Source of the DNA: an uncultured Clostridia bacterium
GTDB taxonomy: Bacteria > Bacillota > Clostridia > Oscillospirales > Acutalibacteraceae
Reading direction: 5' to 3'
Length of the DNA: 60,739 nt
NCBI GenBank assembly: GCA_946555465.1
Contig: CAMNST010000015.1
Location: forward strand, 1-60,739
Shown: in pieces, positions 7,915 through 16,114 of the stretch
How positions within the stretch are numbered: position 1 is the first letter of the stretch
Layout: each line of letters begins with the position of its first letter
Made by a program: the position numbers and the translations under genes
The notes under the pieces: model-generated
Database searches by the model: none
What the model saw: the letters and a program-made list of their open reading frames with translations, nothing else
Told to the model about the DNA's origin: nothing

Positions 7915-10851
7915 TTATTCATTAATATGTTTAATAAATGCATAGTCCTTTGCATTTATTACGCCATCCGTAACAACATCAAGCATAAAGCCATATTCAT
8001 AAAAATCCTTTTCATAATTTATCGGAAGATATTCGTTCCACATTTCTTCTGCAAGCCATACAGGTATTTCACATGTGCAACCATTTAATGAACTTGTATA
8101 AATCAGATTACCGCCTTCAACAGAAGAGAGAGAAGCGTTTTTGCAATCAACAAAACGATGGCCGTATTCTTCTGCCCATGTCTGTGCATATGAATTGCCG
8201 GGAGCAACGATTGTATATCCATAACCCGTTGTATCATTCGGTAAATTGGTCATAGCACCTGTAAAATACCAGATTGAATTTGGTATTTCAGCCATTTTAT
8301 TTGCACTTGTTACTTTCGGAAGATATGCAAATCTAAGATTTTTGCAATACTGCAGAAAAACTTTTGAATTTGATGATTCAACTGAAACTGCATTAGGTGC
8401 ATAAATAAAACGCAATGCAGGAACCGCTCCGTCTTCTATTGTCGCTACCCCGTTAGCATCCCAATTTATTGTAGGACAAAAAGCAGATTTAGGTAAATAT
8501 AGTTCTTCCAGATTTAAACAATTACAAAAATAATTTGCTGATGAAGAATTTACAAACGTAGTTACATTCGGCATATCTGCAAATACCAAATAAACACATT
8601 GATTAAATGTACCTTCGTTAATCGTATCAATTTCAGGTATGCTTATGTATTTTGCCGTGCAGTACGCAAACGCATTTGCCCCCAGTTCGGTACAATTATC
8701 AAGAATAATTTCATTAAAATACGATCCTGATAAACCGCCATTCTCAATCACCTGAATTTTTGAAAAGTCCATTTTGGTAAGACTCTTACAGCGATTAAAG
8801 GTATCATCACCTATTACAGTAACATTAGGTATGTTTACAGTTTTAAGATTAATACAATTATCAAATGTACCTGAAATCCGCTTAGCATTCGGTAAATCTG
8901 CCGAAAACAGATTGCTGCCTTTAAAGATATTTAAAACGTTTGTTAATTTTGGAAAACAGGCATTCTGAAAGTTTGTTGAGGCAAATGATAAATAACCAAT
9001 TTCCTCAACAGTTTCGTTAAAATCAACCGAGTCAAGCATTGTGCATCCGTAAAAAACCTCTCTGCCGCATGTAAGAACATTGGGCATACTGACATGAACA
9101 AGGTTTGCACATCCTCTGAATGCATATGCGTCAACTTTTGTTATTCCCGATGCAATAATAGTGCAAATACTGCTTGAAGCGAATGCATTCTGTCTGATTA
9201 AGGTTGCGGTTTCCGGCAGTTCAATATATGTCAAACTGCTTTCCTTGAATGCTGAAATGTCTACACCCGATACAGTTATTCCGTTAACAGTATCAGGCAC
9301 GGTAATGCTGTCTTTATTTCCTTTGTATTTTGTTATATTTCCGTTTGAAGAAATTGTAAATTCGCTGTCATCCGGAGTATATACAATCTGATATGTTTCA
9401 CCAACATACTTACTCTGATTTTCACCGTCTGTTGCAACCGCGATAATATGCTGATTTCCCGAAATCGTTATTGGGTCTGTATATTCAGTTCCGTTGGTAA
9501 GACTCGGAATCGAATAATCTGTTGTATAAATAATTTTACTGTTTTCAGGCGCAGTCATTGTTAATTCAATTTCCGAATTATATATATCGCCTTGATAGTT
9601 TAAAACAGGTGAATCAATAAGATTATCTTCAAAAAGTCCTCTGTAGTTAAGTATTCCGCTTCCGCACCAGTCAACATCTGTATATGTATTATCAAAACCA
9701 ATGCAGGCTGCTTTGATTTTGCTTTCTACCGCTTTGGCTGTAAGGGATGAATCCTGCATCAAAACAGTTGCACAAGCAGCGGCAACAAGAGGAGCAGAAA
9801 AGGAAGTTCCGTTGGAAAGGCTGTAGCCTCCGCCCATTTTTGATGTATAAACCTTATAACCCGGAGCCGCTAAATCAATGCTGTTTCCGTAATTTGAAAA
9901 ACTGCATTTTCTGTTATCAATATCGGATGCAGAAACACTTATGACATTTTCAACATTTGCAGGAAAGATTTTTTCAGTAGTTATATTATCATTTCCCGCT
10001 GCAGTTACCGCAACAATACCCTTATTGATAATCTTATTCACCAAATCGGTAAAAATCAGATTTGGGGTGGTTGATTTTACACCAAAACTCATATTTATAA
10101 TATCGGGGGCATTTTTATCGTTAAGAATATGCGTAAATACGGAAATAATCTGTGAATTTGTACATTGACCGTTTTTATTCATTAATTTGTATGGCTGGAT
10201 TTTAACGTTGTCTGTTGTATTCTGGGCAACAACACCTGCAACCATTGTGCCATGCCCCTTCTCATCCATACAATCATTTTGGTTTCCGCTTGAACTGAAA
10301 TTAAGGCTTGTATTATCGATTCTGTCTTTAAGCAGAGCGTGTGTATAATCAACACCGGTATCAATTATTCCAACCGTTACATCTGAAAGTATCTTTCCGG
10401 AGGATTTGATTGCATTGAGCGTTTCTTTCGACTCAACTCTCTCGTTAGCCCACTTGTTGGAGGTTTCGTCTGTTGATGTAACGTCAAAACAAGTATATAC
10501 CATATCATATTCTACTGTATAGCCATTGCTTTCAAGAAGTTTTTTGGCTTCATCCGCACTGTTGTCATCATTATATTGCAAAACAGTATATCCTAAGCCG
10601 CTTACGGTTTCAAGTGCATTATAATCCTCTGAAAGACTTTTGGCTGAAACAATAAGGCGGTCACCTATAACATCATCAATATATTCCTCTTCATCATCAT
10701 AATTTTCAATCAAACTGTTAATTCCGGCAGAAAAGTTTTTTATATTACGGCTTTCTGCATTTACAGAAAAAGTATAAAATCCCGAAGAAATACACGAAAA
10801 TAGAATTAACATACTAAATGTTATACTTAATATCTTTTTCAATTTCAACAC
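7915..10851 (-). CDS. Secreted subtilisin-like (S8) protease with BspA-type leucine-rich repeats
   Basis: A 978-residue exported protein with a signal peptide at residues 1-32. The S8 peptidase domain spans about 155-400 with catalytic D164 (DTGVD), H200 (GHGTMVAG), oxyanion N287 and S350 (GTSFSAP). A chitobiase C-terminal-like Ig module follows at about 418-488. Tandem LRR_5/BspA repeats then fill about 495-880 (recurring FxxCxxL/VxIPN patterns). The tail at 957-975 (DGVINAKDYAFIK) looks like half of a dockerin or calcium-binding loop. No LPxTG sorting motif is seen. The architecture suggests a cell-surface or matrix-associated protease that binds host or bacterial glycoproteins. The substrate is unknown. 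Monocistronic, convergent with the dehydrogenase gene. Confidence 0.9.
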   Translation of the reverse strand: MLKLKKILSITFSMLILFSCISSGFYTFSVNAESRNIKNFSAGINSLIENYDDEEEYIDDVIGDRLIVSAKSLSEDYNALETVSGLGYTVLQYNDDNSADEAKKLLESNGYTVEYDMVYTCFDVTSTDETSNKWANERVESKETLNAIKSSGKILSDVTVGIIDTGVDYTHALLKDRIDNTSLNFSSSGNQNDCMDEKGHGTMVAGVVAQNTTDNVKIQPYKLMNKNGQCTNSQIISVFTHILNDKNAPDIINMSFGVKSTTPNLIFTDLVNKIINKGIVAVTAAGNDNITTEKIFPANVENVISVSASDIDNRKCSFSNYGNSIDLAAPGYKVYTSKMGGGYSLSNGTSFSAPLVAAACATVLMQDSSLTAKAVESKIKAACIGFDNTYTDVDWCGSGILNYRGLFEDNLIDSPVLNYQGDIYNSEIELTMTAPENSKIIYTTDYSIPSLTNGTEYTDPITISGNQHIIAVATDGENQSKYVGETYQIVYTPDDSEFTISSNGNITKYKGNKDSITVPDTVNGITVSGVDISAFKESSLTYIELPETATLIRQNAFASSSICTIIASGITKVDAYAFRGCANLVHVSMPNVLTCGREVFYGCTMLDSVDFNETVEEIGYLSFASTNFQNACFPKLTNVLNIFKGSNLFSADLPNAKRISGTFDNCINLKTVNIPNVTVIGDDTFNRCKSLTKMDFSKIQVIENGGLSGSYFNEIILDNCTELGANAFAYCTAKYISIPEIDTINEGTFNQCVYLVFADMPNVTTFVNSSSANYFCNCLNLEELYLPKSAFCPTINWDANGVATIEDGAVPALRFIYAPNAVSVESSNSKVFLQYCKNLRFAYLPKVTSANKMAEIPNSIWYFTGAMTNLPNDTTGYGYTIVAPGNSYAQTWAEEYGHRFVDCKNASLSSVEGGNLIYTSSLNGCTCEIPVWLAEEMWNEYLPINYEKDFYEYGFMLDVVTDGVINAKDYAFIKHINE

Positions 10852-10941
10852 ATCCTCTGCTTCTCATTATATATGCATACATATAAAAGTCAATAACTAT
10901 CGGTGAAAACTGATTTAACACTCATTTTTACGCAACTGATT

Positions 10942-11625
10942 TTATATTTTATTTACGATTAAATCAACCTGCTCAAGTGATTTTATCTCAAAATCCGGAA
11001 TGATATTCGTATGATTCGGCAGTTCTTTCGGGTTAAACCATATTGTTTTTATACCTGAATTGATACCGCCTTTGATATCGGAAGAAAGGCTGTCACCTAC
11101 TATAACCGTATCTTCTTTTTTGAAACAATCAATATGAGAAAAGCAGCAGTCAAAAAACTCTTTTGCAGGCTTTTCACAGCCGATAACTTCAGAAATAAAA
11201 ATACCTTTAAAATATTTTTCGATACCCGAACTTGCAATTCTGCTGTCCTGAACCGCTTTTGCACCGTTAGAAACGATGTACAAATCATATTTCTTATATA
11301 GATTTTTTATAACATTTTCTGCATTTTCAATAAAATAGTGCCCTATTTTAAGATATTCTTCATAGAGTGAAGTGGCTTTTTTCGGAGATAAATCAAGACC
11401 CAGTTCATCAAAAAGCAGACGATAACGGTTCACCTTCACTTCTGCTCTTGATATCTCGCCAAGTTCAAGCCTTTTCCACTGGGAAATATTCAGTTCACTG
11501 TAACGGGCAATTATCTTGTCCGTAGGTTTTACACCAAGTTCTTTAAGGGTTTTGCTAAGGGCAACGCTTTCTGCTTTTTTAAAATCAAACAATGTATCAT
11601 CCAAATCAAAAAATATGTTTTTCAA
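10942..11625 (-). CDS. yjjG: HAD hydrolase, YjjG-type nucleotidase
   Basis: A haloacid dehalogenase-fold phosphatase of 227-233 residues. Motif I is FFDLDDTLFDF near the N-terminus, motif II is the S of VSNGAK, motif III is the K of GCEKPAKEFF and motif IV is VGDSLSSDIKGG. The order and length match YjjG, which removes phosphate from (non-canonical) pyrimidine nucleoside 5'-monophosphates. The frame is open from TTG 11643, but GGGGAGG lies just before ATG 11634. TTG at 11625 has a 9-base spacing and gives the family N-terminus MKNIFFDLDDT, so I choose it. It follows the Feo operon terminator and looks separately transcribed. Confidence 0.82.
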   Translation of the reverse strand: MKNIFFDLDDTLFDFKKAESVALSKTLKELGVKPTDKIIARYSELNISQWKRLELGEISRAEVKVNRYRLLFDELGLDLSPKKATSLYEEYLKIGHYFIENAENVIKNLYKKYDLYIVSNGAKAVQDSRIASSGIEKYFKGIFISEVIGCEKPAKEFFDCCFSHIDCFKKEDTVIVGDSLSSDIKGGINSGIKTIWFNPKELPNHTNIIPDFEIKSLEQVDLIVNKI

Positions 11626-11649
11626 GTTGCACATCCTCCCCAAAAAATT

Positions 11650-11690
11650 AACCGCAGGTACTGTTTTCAGTATAACAGATACCTGCGGTT
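11650..11690 (-). terminator. Terminator of the complete Feo operon
   Basis: AACCGCAGGTA (11650-11660) pairs with TACCTGCGGTT (11680-11690). On the minus strand it is followed by AATTTTTT; on the plus strand by TTTTTT. It lies between the Cys-rich gene and the HAD gene. Confidence 0.85.
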
Positions 11691-11710
11691 TTTTCTATTC
11701 ATTTTCCAAA

Positions 11711-11902
11711 TTAATTATTATCCGGACTGTCTATGCTGTGTGAACAGCCGTGGCATTTGCTGCAATCACCGCCGCACATACTTGCACCGTTCTTTTTATC
11801 TTTAACCATTTTGGCAACTATACCTGCCACAATCAGAACAACAACAGCAAGAACAATAATTGTGCCGATATTATTTGCTAAAAACTCTATCATAGCAATC
11901 AC
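11711..11902 (-). CDS. FeoB-associated Cys-rich membrane protein
   Basis: A 63-residue protein with one N-terminal membrane helix (about residues 9-31) and a short Cys-rich tail (CGGDCSKCHGC). This small family usually lies directly downstream of feoB in clostridia, as here, where its start touches the feoB stop. It is presumed to assist iron transfer at the membrane, in the manner of FeoC, but no reaction is established. It is the last gene before the operon terminator. Confidence 0.85.
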   Translation of the reverse strand: MIAMIEFLANNIGTIIVLAVVVLIVAGIVAKMVKDKKNGASMCGGDCSKCHGCSHSIDSPDNN

Positions 11903-14326
11903 CTACCTTTTTTTAGAAGTAACTCTTACATTTTCTTTAAGAGAATTACTTTCTTTGTAAGGACGGAAAAGCATAAAGAGAAGGAAAGCAAGAACGGCAA
12001 CAGCAGCAATCAATCCGATGATATTTGCCTGACCCATAAAGAGCATACCGAACTGATATACGATAAGTGAAACTGCATAAGCAAACAGACACTGATAACC
12101 GATTGCAAACCAGGTCCATTTTGCACTGTTCATCTCTCTTCTTATTGCACCGATAGCAGCAAAGCAAGGAGCGCAGAGAAGGTTGAAGATGAGGAATGAA
12201 TAACCGGCAATTTTGCTTAATCCTTCAAAATCAAGCACACCGAATACACCTACAACTTCTTCTTTAGCAACAAGACCCATTACGGTTGCGATAGTTGCCT
12301 TTGCACCTTCAGAACCTGAACCGAAGCCAAGCGGAGCAAAGATGAACTTAACTGCATTGCCGATTACACCAAGAATACTTGCATCAAGTTCCATTTCTGC
12401 ATCAAAGCCAAATCCGCCGCCTTCAAGCATTCCGAAATGAGAACCTGCCCAAACAAAGATTGATGAAAGGAGAATAATTGTGCCTGCTTTTTTGATGAAT
12501 GACCAGCCGCGTTCCCACATTGAGCGAAGAACATTGCCGACAGTCGGCCAGTGGTAAGCGGGAAGTTCCATAACGAACGGAGCAGGATCACCGGCAAACA
12601 TCTTTGTCTTTTTAAGCATAATACCTGAAATAACGATTGCTGCAACACCAACAAAATATGCACTTGGAGCAACCCACGCTGCGCCACCGAAGAGTGCAGA
12701 TGCAATAAGAGCAATAATCGGAAGTTTTGCACCGCAAGGGATAAATGTTGTTGTCATAATCGTCATTTTACGGTCGCGGTCATTTTCGATTGTACGTGAT
12801 GCCATAATGCCCGGAACACCGCATCCTGTGCCGATAAGCATAGGAATAAATGATTTACCCGAGAGACCGAAACGGCGGAAAATTCTATCCATAATAAAGG
12901 CAATACGAGCCATATAACCGCAACTTTCAAGGAAAGCAAGGAAGATGAAAAGAACAAGCATCTGAGGTACAAATCCGAGAACGGCACCTACACCGCCCAC
13001 AATACCGTCAAGAACAAGTCCGCTGAGCCAATCTGCACAGTTTATTTTTTCAAGAAGATTTCCTACAAGAACAGGAACACCCGGAACCCAGCCTTTATAC
13101 GTTGACGGGTCAGGCATATCCTCACCCTCCATTAAATCGGCTGCAGCAGAAATATCGTAACCCTCTTCGTTGAGTGAATCGGCATAAAAGCCATATGCTT
13201 CTTCAAAAGCACCATAGTCTTCATCTGCAACTGCGCTCTGAATATCCTCTGCACCGATAACGCCTGCATCTGCCGCACTGTTAACGGTTGAAACAAATTC
13301 ATCTGTCCAGATATTTTCACTTGCATAAGCGGCAACATCTTCATCATAAACATCACTGTGAGCAATAAACCAGCCGTCACCGAATGCACCGTCATTTGTC
13401 CAGTCTGTTACCCATGTGCCGACAGTTGTAACAGAAACAAAATAAACAATAAACATTACAAGAGCAAAAATCGGAAGAGCAAGAAAACGGTTTGTTACAA
13501 CCTTGTCAATTTTGTCCGATGTTGTAAGAGAGCCTGCTTTTCTCTTTTTATAAGCACTTTTGATAACAGATGCAATATATATGTATCTTTCATTTGTAAT
13601 GATGCTTTCTGCATCATCATCAAGTTCTTTTTCTGCAGCAAGAATATCATCTTCAATATGAGATTTTACGGTTTGGCTGAGGTTGAGTTTTTCAAGGACC
13701 TTTTCATCTCTTTCAAAAATTTTCACTGCATACCAGCGCTGCTGCTGAGCAGGCATATCGTGAACTGCGGCCTCTTCAATATGCGCAATGGCGTGTTCAA
13801 CCACACCTGAAAATCTGTGCTGAGGAACTGTTGAGGTGTTCTTTGCAGCATCAACAGCAGCCTGAGCAGCATCAAAAATTCCTGTTCCTTTAAGCGCTGA
13901 AATTTCAACAACTTTGCATCCCAACTGCCTTGAAAGTTCATCAATGCGGATTTTGTCGCCGTTCTTTTTAACAACATCCATCATATTTACTGCAACAACA
14001 ACAGGAATGCCGATTTCAGTAAGTTGTGTTGTAAGATAAAGGTTTCTTTCAAGGTTTGTACCATCAACAATATTTAAAATAGCATCGGGTCTTTCATCAA
14101 TAAGATAATTTCTTGCAACAACTTCTTCAAGCGTGTAAGGTGAAAGCGAATATATACCCGGAAGGTCAATGATTTTAACATCGTTATTCTTTTTCAGTTT
14201 ACCTTCTTTTTTTTCAACAGTAACACCCGGCCAGTTACCAACAAACTGATTTGAACCGGTAAGGGCATTAAACAAAGTGGTTTTACCTGCATTGGGATTG
14301 CCGGCAAGAGCAATTTTAATATCCAT
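11903..14326 (-). CDS. feoB: FeoB ferrous iron transporter, full length
   Basis: An 807-residue membrane transporter for Fe(II). The N-terminal G domain shows G1 GNPNAGKTT (residues 8-16), G3 DLPGIYSLSPYT and G4 NMMD, followed by a cytosolic helical region. The membrane core has both Gate motifs, including the conserved GCGVPGIMASRTI with its Cys and the later CAPCFAAI. An insertion of about 100 acidic residues between the first membrane helices (visible at 13090-13420) is common in clostridial FeoB. It is translated after two feoA genes and before the Cys-rich gene. A terminator-like hairpin sits just upstream of its start. Regulation by the divergent DtxR-type repressor is likely. Confidence 0.95.
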   Translation of the reverse strand: MDIKIALAGNPNAGKTTLFNALTGSNQFVGNWPGVTVEKKEGKLKKNNDVKIIDLPGIYSLSPYTLEEVVARNYLIDERPDAILNIVDGTNLERNLYLTTQLTEIGIPVVVAVNMMDVVKKNGDKIRIDELSRQLGCKVVEISALKGTGIFDAAQAAVDAAKNTSTVPQHRFSGVVEHAIAHIEEAAVHDMPAQQQRWYAVKIFERDEKVLEKLNLSQTVKSHIEDDILAAEKELDDDAESIITNERYIYIASVIKSAYKKRKAGSLTTSDKIDKVVTNRFLALPIFALVMFIVYFVSVTTVGTWVTDWTNDGAFGDGWFIAHSDVYDEDVAAYASENIWTDEFVSTVNSAADAGVIGAEDIQSAVADEDYGAFEEAYGFYADSLNEEGYDISAAADLMEGEDMPDPSTYKGWVPGVPVLVGNLLEKINCADWLSGLVLDGIVGGVGAVLGFVPQMLVLFIFLAFLESCGYMARIAFIMDRIFRRFGLSGKSFIPMLIGTGCGVPGIMASRTIENDRDRKMTIMTTTFIPCGAKLPIIALIASALFGGAAWVAPSAYFVGVAAIVISGIMLKKTKMFAGDPAPFVMELPAYHWPTVGNVLRSMWERGWSFIKKAGTIILLSSIFVWAGSHFGMLEGGGFGFDAEMELDASILGVIGNAVKFIFAPLGFGSGSEGAKATIATVMGLVAKEEVVGVFGVLDFEGLSKIAGYSFLIFNLLCAPCFAAIGAIRREMNSAKWTWFAIGYQCLFAYAVSLIVYQFGMLFMGQANIIGLIAAVAVLAFLLFMLFRPYKESNSLKENVRVTSKKR

Positions 14327-14352
14327 TCTATATTTTTCCTTTCATATTTTAA

Positions 14353-14366
14353 TTAGTTCCAACTAA
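14353..14366. promoter_or_regulatory. Palindrome upstream of feoB, possible third metal-regulator site
   Basis: TTAGTTCCAACTAA is a perfect 6-base-arm palindrome resembling the two GTTAGC-N4-GCTAAC-type sites in the operon promoter. It lies between the internal hairpin and the feoB start. Function inferred. Confidence 0.35.
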
Positions 14367-14379
14367 CCGTTACTTATAA

Positions 14380-14402
14380 AAAATAGGGATTCTTCCCTAT
14401 TT
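14380..14402 (-). terminator. Internal terminator/attenuator between feoA and feoB
   Basis: On the minus strand AAATAGGGA and its complement form a stem closed by a short loop, followed by TTTTTTA. It lies 3 bases after the feoA stop and 54 bases before feoB. It would reduce read-through, making FeoA more abundant than FeoB, unless it is conditionally opened. Confidence 0.6.
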
Positions 14403-14404
14403 TG

Positions 14405-14626
14405 TTACTCAACTTCAATCATTTCTGCATCAGCCTTGCGAAGAGACAATTCATAGCCGCGAACATTAATTTCGATAGGATCGCCGAGAGGAGCAACCTT
14501 GCGTATTTTAATGGTAACACCCTTTGTTATCCCCATATCCATTATTCGGCGTTTAACCGCACCTTCGCCATGAAGTTTAACAACTGTAACAGTATCGCCG
14601 GTCTTAAACTGCTTTAAAGTTTTCAT
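14405..14626 (-). CDS. feoA: FeoA-domain protein (second of operon)
   Basis: A 73-residue SH3-like protein (KRRIMDMGITKGV, GDPIEINVRGYELSLRKADA), typical FeoA. It assists FeoB in ferrous iron uptake from the cytoplasmic side. It is preceded by a second feoA and followed by the feoB gene. The duplication of feoA before one feoB is common in Firmicutes. The start at 14626 has GGAGGTTATGAT upstream. Confidence 0.93.
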   Translation of the reverse strand: MKTLKQFKTGDTVTVVKLHGEGAVKRRIMDMGITKGVTIKIRKVAPLGDPIEINVRGYELSLRKADAEMIEVE

Positions 14627-14666
14627 ATCATAACCTCCGCTGAAATTTATATATTAAATAATTTAT

Positions 14667-14879
14667 TTATACCATTATTTTTCCTGCCATCTCTTTGCTG
14701 ATTGCCACACGCGATTCCTTAACATTAACAATCAGATTACCGGCAATGGAAGAAATAACCTTTACACTGCCGCCGACAACAAAGCCCAGATTTTCAAGAT
14801 GAGCACGGACTTCAGAACTGCCGCCTATCTTTTTAATAATATAATCCTTTTCCATATCCGCAAATATTAAAGGCATCAT
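14667..14879 (-). CDS. feoA: FeoA-domain protein (first of operon)
   Basis: FeoA-like protein of about 71 residues (VRAHLENLGFVVGG, SIAGNLIVNVKESRVAISKEMA). It is the first gene of the Feo operon. A TTG at 14903 keeps the frame open, but the family N-terminus MMPL points to ATG at 14879. Its promoter region 14920-14981 is shared with the divergent repressor gene and contains two palindromes. The role is the same as for other FeoA proteins; this subgroup may be a regulatory rather than an essential subunit. Confidence 0.9.
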   Translation of the reverse strand: MMPLIFADMEKDYIIKKIGGSSEVRAHLENLGFVVGGSVKVISSIAGNLIVNVKESRVAISKEMAGKIMV

Positions 14880-14929
14880 AAAAGTAATCCACACTCTTTC
14901 CAAACGTATTATAATAAATATTAAATACA

Positions 14930-14945
14930 GTTAGCGTTTTCTAAC
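14930..14945. promoter_or_regulatory. DtxR/MntR-type operator, proximal
   Basis: GTTAGCGTTTTCTAAC: inverted GTTAG/CTAAC half-sites. It lies just downstream of the feo -10 element, about where transcription starts. Confidence 0.6.
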
Positions 14946-14952
14946 CATACAT

Positions 14953-14981
14953 ATGTTAGCACTGGCTAACCAATTTGTCAA
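14953..14981 (-). promoter_or_regulatory. Feo operon promoter with embedded operator
   Basis: On the minus strand TTGACA (14976-14981), 17-base spacer, TAACAT (14953-14958). The palindrome GTTAGCACTGGCTAAC (14955-14970) fills the spacer, so a bound repressor would block RNA polymerase. The half-sites match the TTAG/CTAA core of DtxR-family boxes. Confidence 0.7.
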
Positions 14982-15038
14982 GAAGAAATTTACAAAAAAT
15001 AAATTTAGTTGAAAACTTATTGCAAAATATACTAAATC

Positions 15039-15067
15039 TTGAAATATTACTGCAAAAGTGTTATACT
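15039..15067 (+). promoter_or_regulatory. Promoter of the DtxR-type repressor gene
   Basis: TTGAAA (15039-15044), 17-base spacer, TATACT (15062-15067). The gene starts 33 bases downstream after AGAGGTG. This promoter does not overlap the two palindromes, so the repressor may be expressed constitutively. Confidence 0.6.
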
Positions 15068-15100
15068 GTTTTTATATTACTAATCCACAGAGGTGTATAT

Positions 15101-15463
15101 ATGAAAATACATGAATCTGCCGAAAATTATCTCGAAACTATTCTTATGATTAAAAATAAAAAAGGTAGTGTAAGATCTATTGATATTGCAAATGAACTTG
15201 AATACTCAAAACCCAGCGTAAGCGTTGCAATGAAAAATCTAAGAGAAAACGGTTTTATTGATGTTGATAAAAACGGATACATTACGCTTCTTGACAACGG
15301 AAAAGAAATTGCCGAAAAGATGTATGAACGCCATACCACCCTTTCAAACTGGCTTATCAGCCTTGGAGTAAATAAAGATACTGCTGTTGAGGATGCCTGC
15401 AAAATTGAACATATAATAAGTGCAGAAAGTTTTGAGGCTATTAAACAAATCGCAAATAAATAA
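15101..15463 (+). CDS. DtxR/MntR-family metal-dependent transcriptional repressor, short form
   Basis: A 120-residue regulator: winged helix-turn-helix at about residues 8-65 (VRSIDIANELEYSKPSVSVAMKNL split over two helices) followed by the dimerisation and metal-binding helices (ERHTTLSNWLISLG, EDACKIEHIIS). The H-x-x-L and E-D-A-C-x-x-E-H pattern is that of MntR/DtxR. It lacks the C-terminal SH3-like domain of full-length DtxR. The start at 15101 has AGAGGTG; upstream in-frame codons have no ribosome site. It is divergent from the Feo operon with operator palindromes between them, so it is probably its iron-responsive repressor. Whether Fe or Mn is the effector cannot be read from sequence. 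Confidence 0.88.
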   Translation: MKIHESAENYLETILMIKNKKGSVRSIDIANELEYSKPSVSVAMKNLRENGFIDVDKNGYITLLDNGKEIAEKMYERHTTLSNWLISLGVNKDTAVEDACKIEHIISAESFEAIKQIANK

Positions 15464-15479
15464 CATAATATATATTAAG

Positions 15480-15512
15480 ATACTGCTGTGATAATTCACA
15501 GCAGTATTTTTT
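15480..15512 (+). terminator. Terminator of the DtxR-type repressor gene
   Basis: ATACTGCTGTGA pairs with TCACAGCAGTAT followed by TTTTTATT. The 200 bases after it hold only two further small hairpins (ACCTGTT/AACAGGT near 15541 and CTGATAATTATCAG near 15593) and the next promoter. Confidence 0.85.
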
Positions 15513-15641
15513 ATTCCATAAAACGTGGACTTATTCTATCACCTGTTCATTTAAAACAGGTGCGGCAAAGCATTACAATATAATAAAAAGGGCTGATAAT
15601 TATCAGACTTTCATCATTAAATCTTTTTTCTGAAAAACTGC

Positions 15642-15699
15642 TTGACAAACAAAAAAATGTATGATATTTTATAACTGTGATAGTTGTGATATCACAGTT
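15642..15699 (+). promoter_or_regulatory. Promoter and operator of the GntR-ABC operon
   Basis: TTGACA (15642-15647), 17-base spacer, TATTTT (15665-15670). Directly downstream an inverted repeat, AACTGTGAT (15673-15681) and ATCACAGTT (15691-15699), with an extra GTTGTGAT unit inside, covers the transcription start. This is a good autoregulatory operator for the GntR protein encoded next. Confidence 0.65.
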
Positions 15700-15736
15700 G
15701 GTCAACCGTAAAGGAGTAAAGAAAGGGGATGATTGT

Positions 15737-16114
15737 TTGATTTTTATTGATTATCACAGCCGTGTGCCAATCTATGAACAGATAAAGGAGCAGATTATTA
15801 TGCTTATCAACACAGGTATTTATAAACCGAACGAACAACTGCCATCAATAAGAAGCCTGTCAAACGAACTGAATATTAACGTTAACACAATTAAACGTGC
15901 TTTTGCAGACCTTGAAAAAGACGGCGTTACCTACTCTGCTCAGGGAAGGGGTATTTTCGTGAGCGAAAACCCGATAGGAAACAGCAAAATTGTTGCCGGT
16001 GCTATTGAAGACATACGAATTGCACTGACATCCGGTAAGGCAAAAGGCGTAACCAGAGAAGATTTACAATCACTTATTGAAGAAATTTACAGGGCGGGTG
16101 AAAAAAATGATTGA
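15737..16114 (+). CDS. GntR-family regulator, YtrA type
   Basis: A winged-helix repressor of 126 residues: HTH at about 10-80 (PIYEQIKEQI, LPSIRSLSNELNINVNTIKR) and only a short C-terminal helical tail, as in YtrA-type regulators that lack a large effector domain. The frame is open from 15677, but TTG at 15737 follows AAGGGG by 8 bases and yields the family N-terminus, so I start there. Its last 8 bases overlap the ABC ATPase gene. YtrA-type regulators repress their own ABC operon, often in response to cell-envelope antibiotics; that signal is inferred, not seen. Confidence 0.88.
   Translation: MIFIDYHSRVPIYEQIKEQIIMLINTGIYKPNEQLPSIRSLSNELNINVNTIKRAFADLEKDGVTYSAQGRGIFVSENPIGNSKIVAGAIEDIRIALTSGKAKGVTREDLQSLIEEIYRAGEKND

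Noticed and set aside
13358-13810. 150-codon plus-strand frame opposite feoB
   Set aside because: Antisense shadow of the conserved FeoB region; composition is unlike a real protein.
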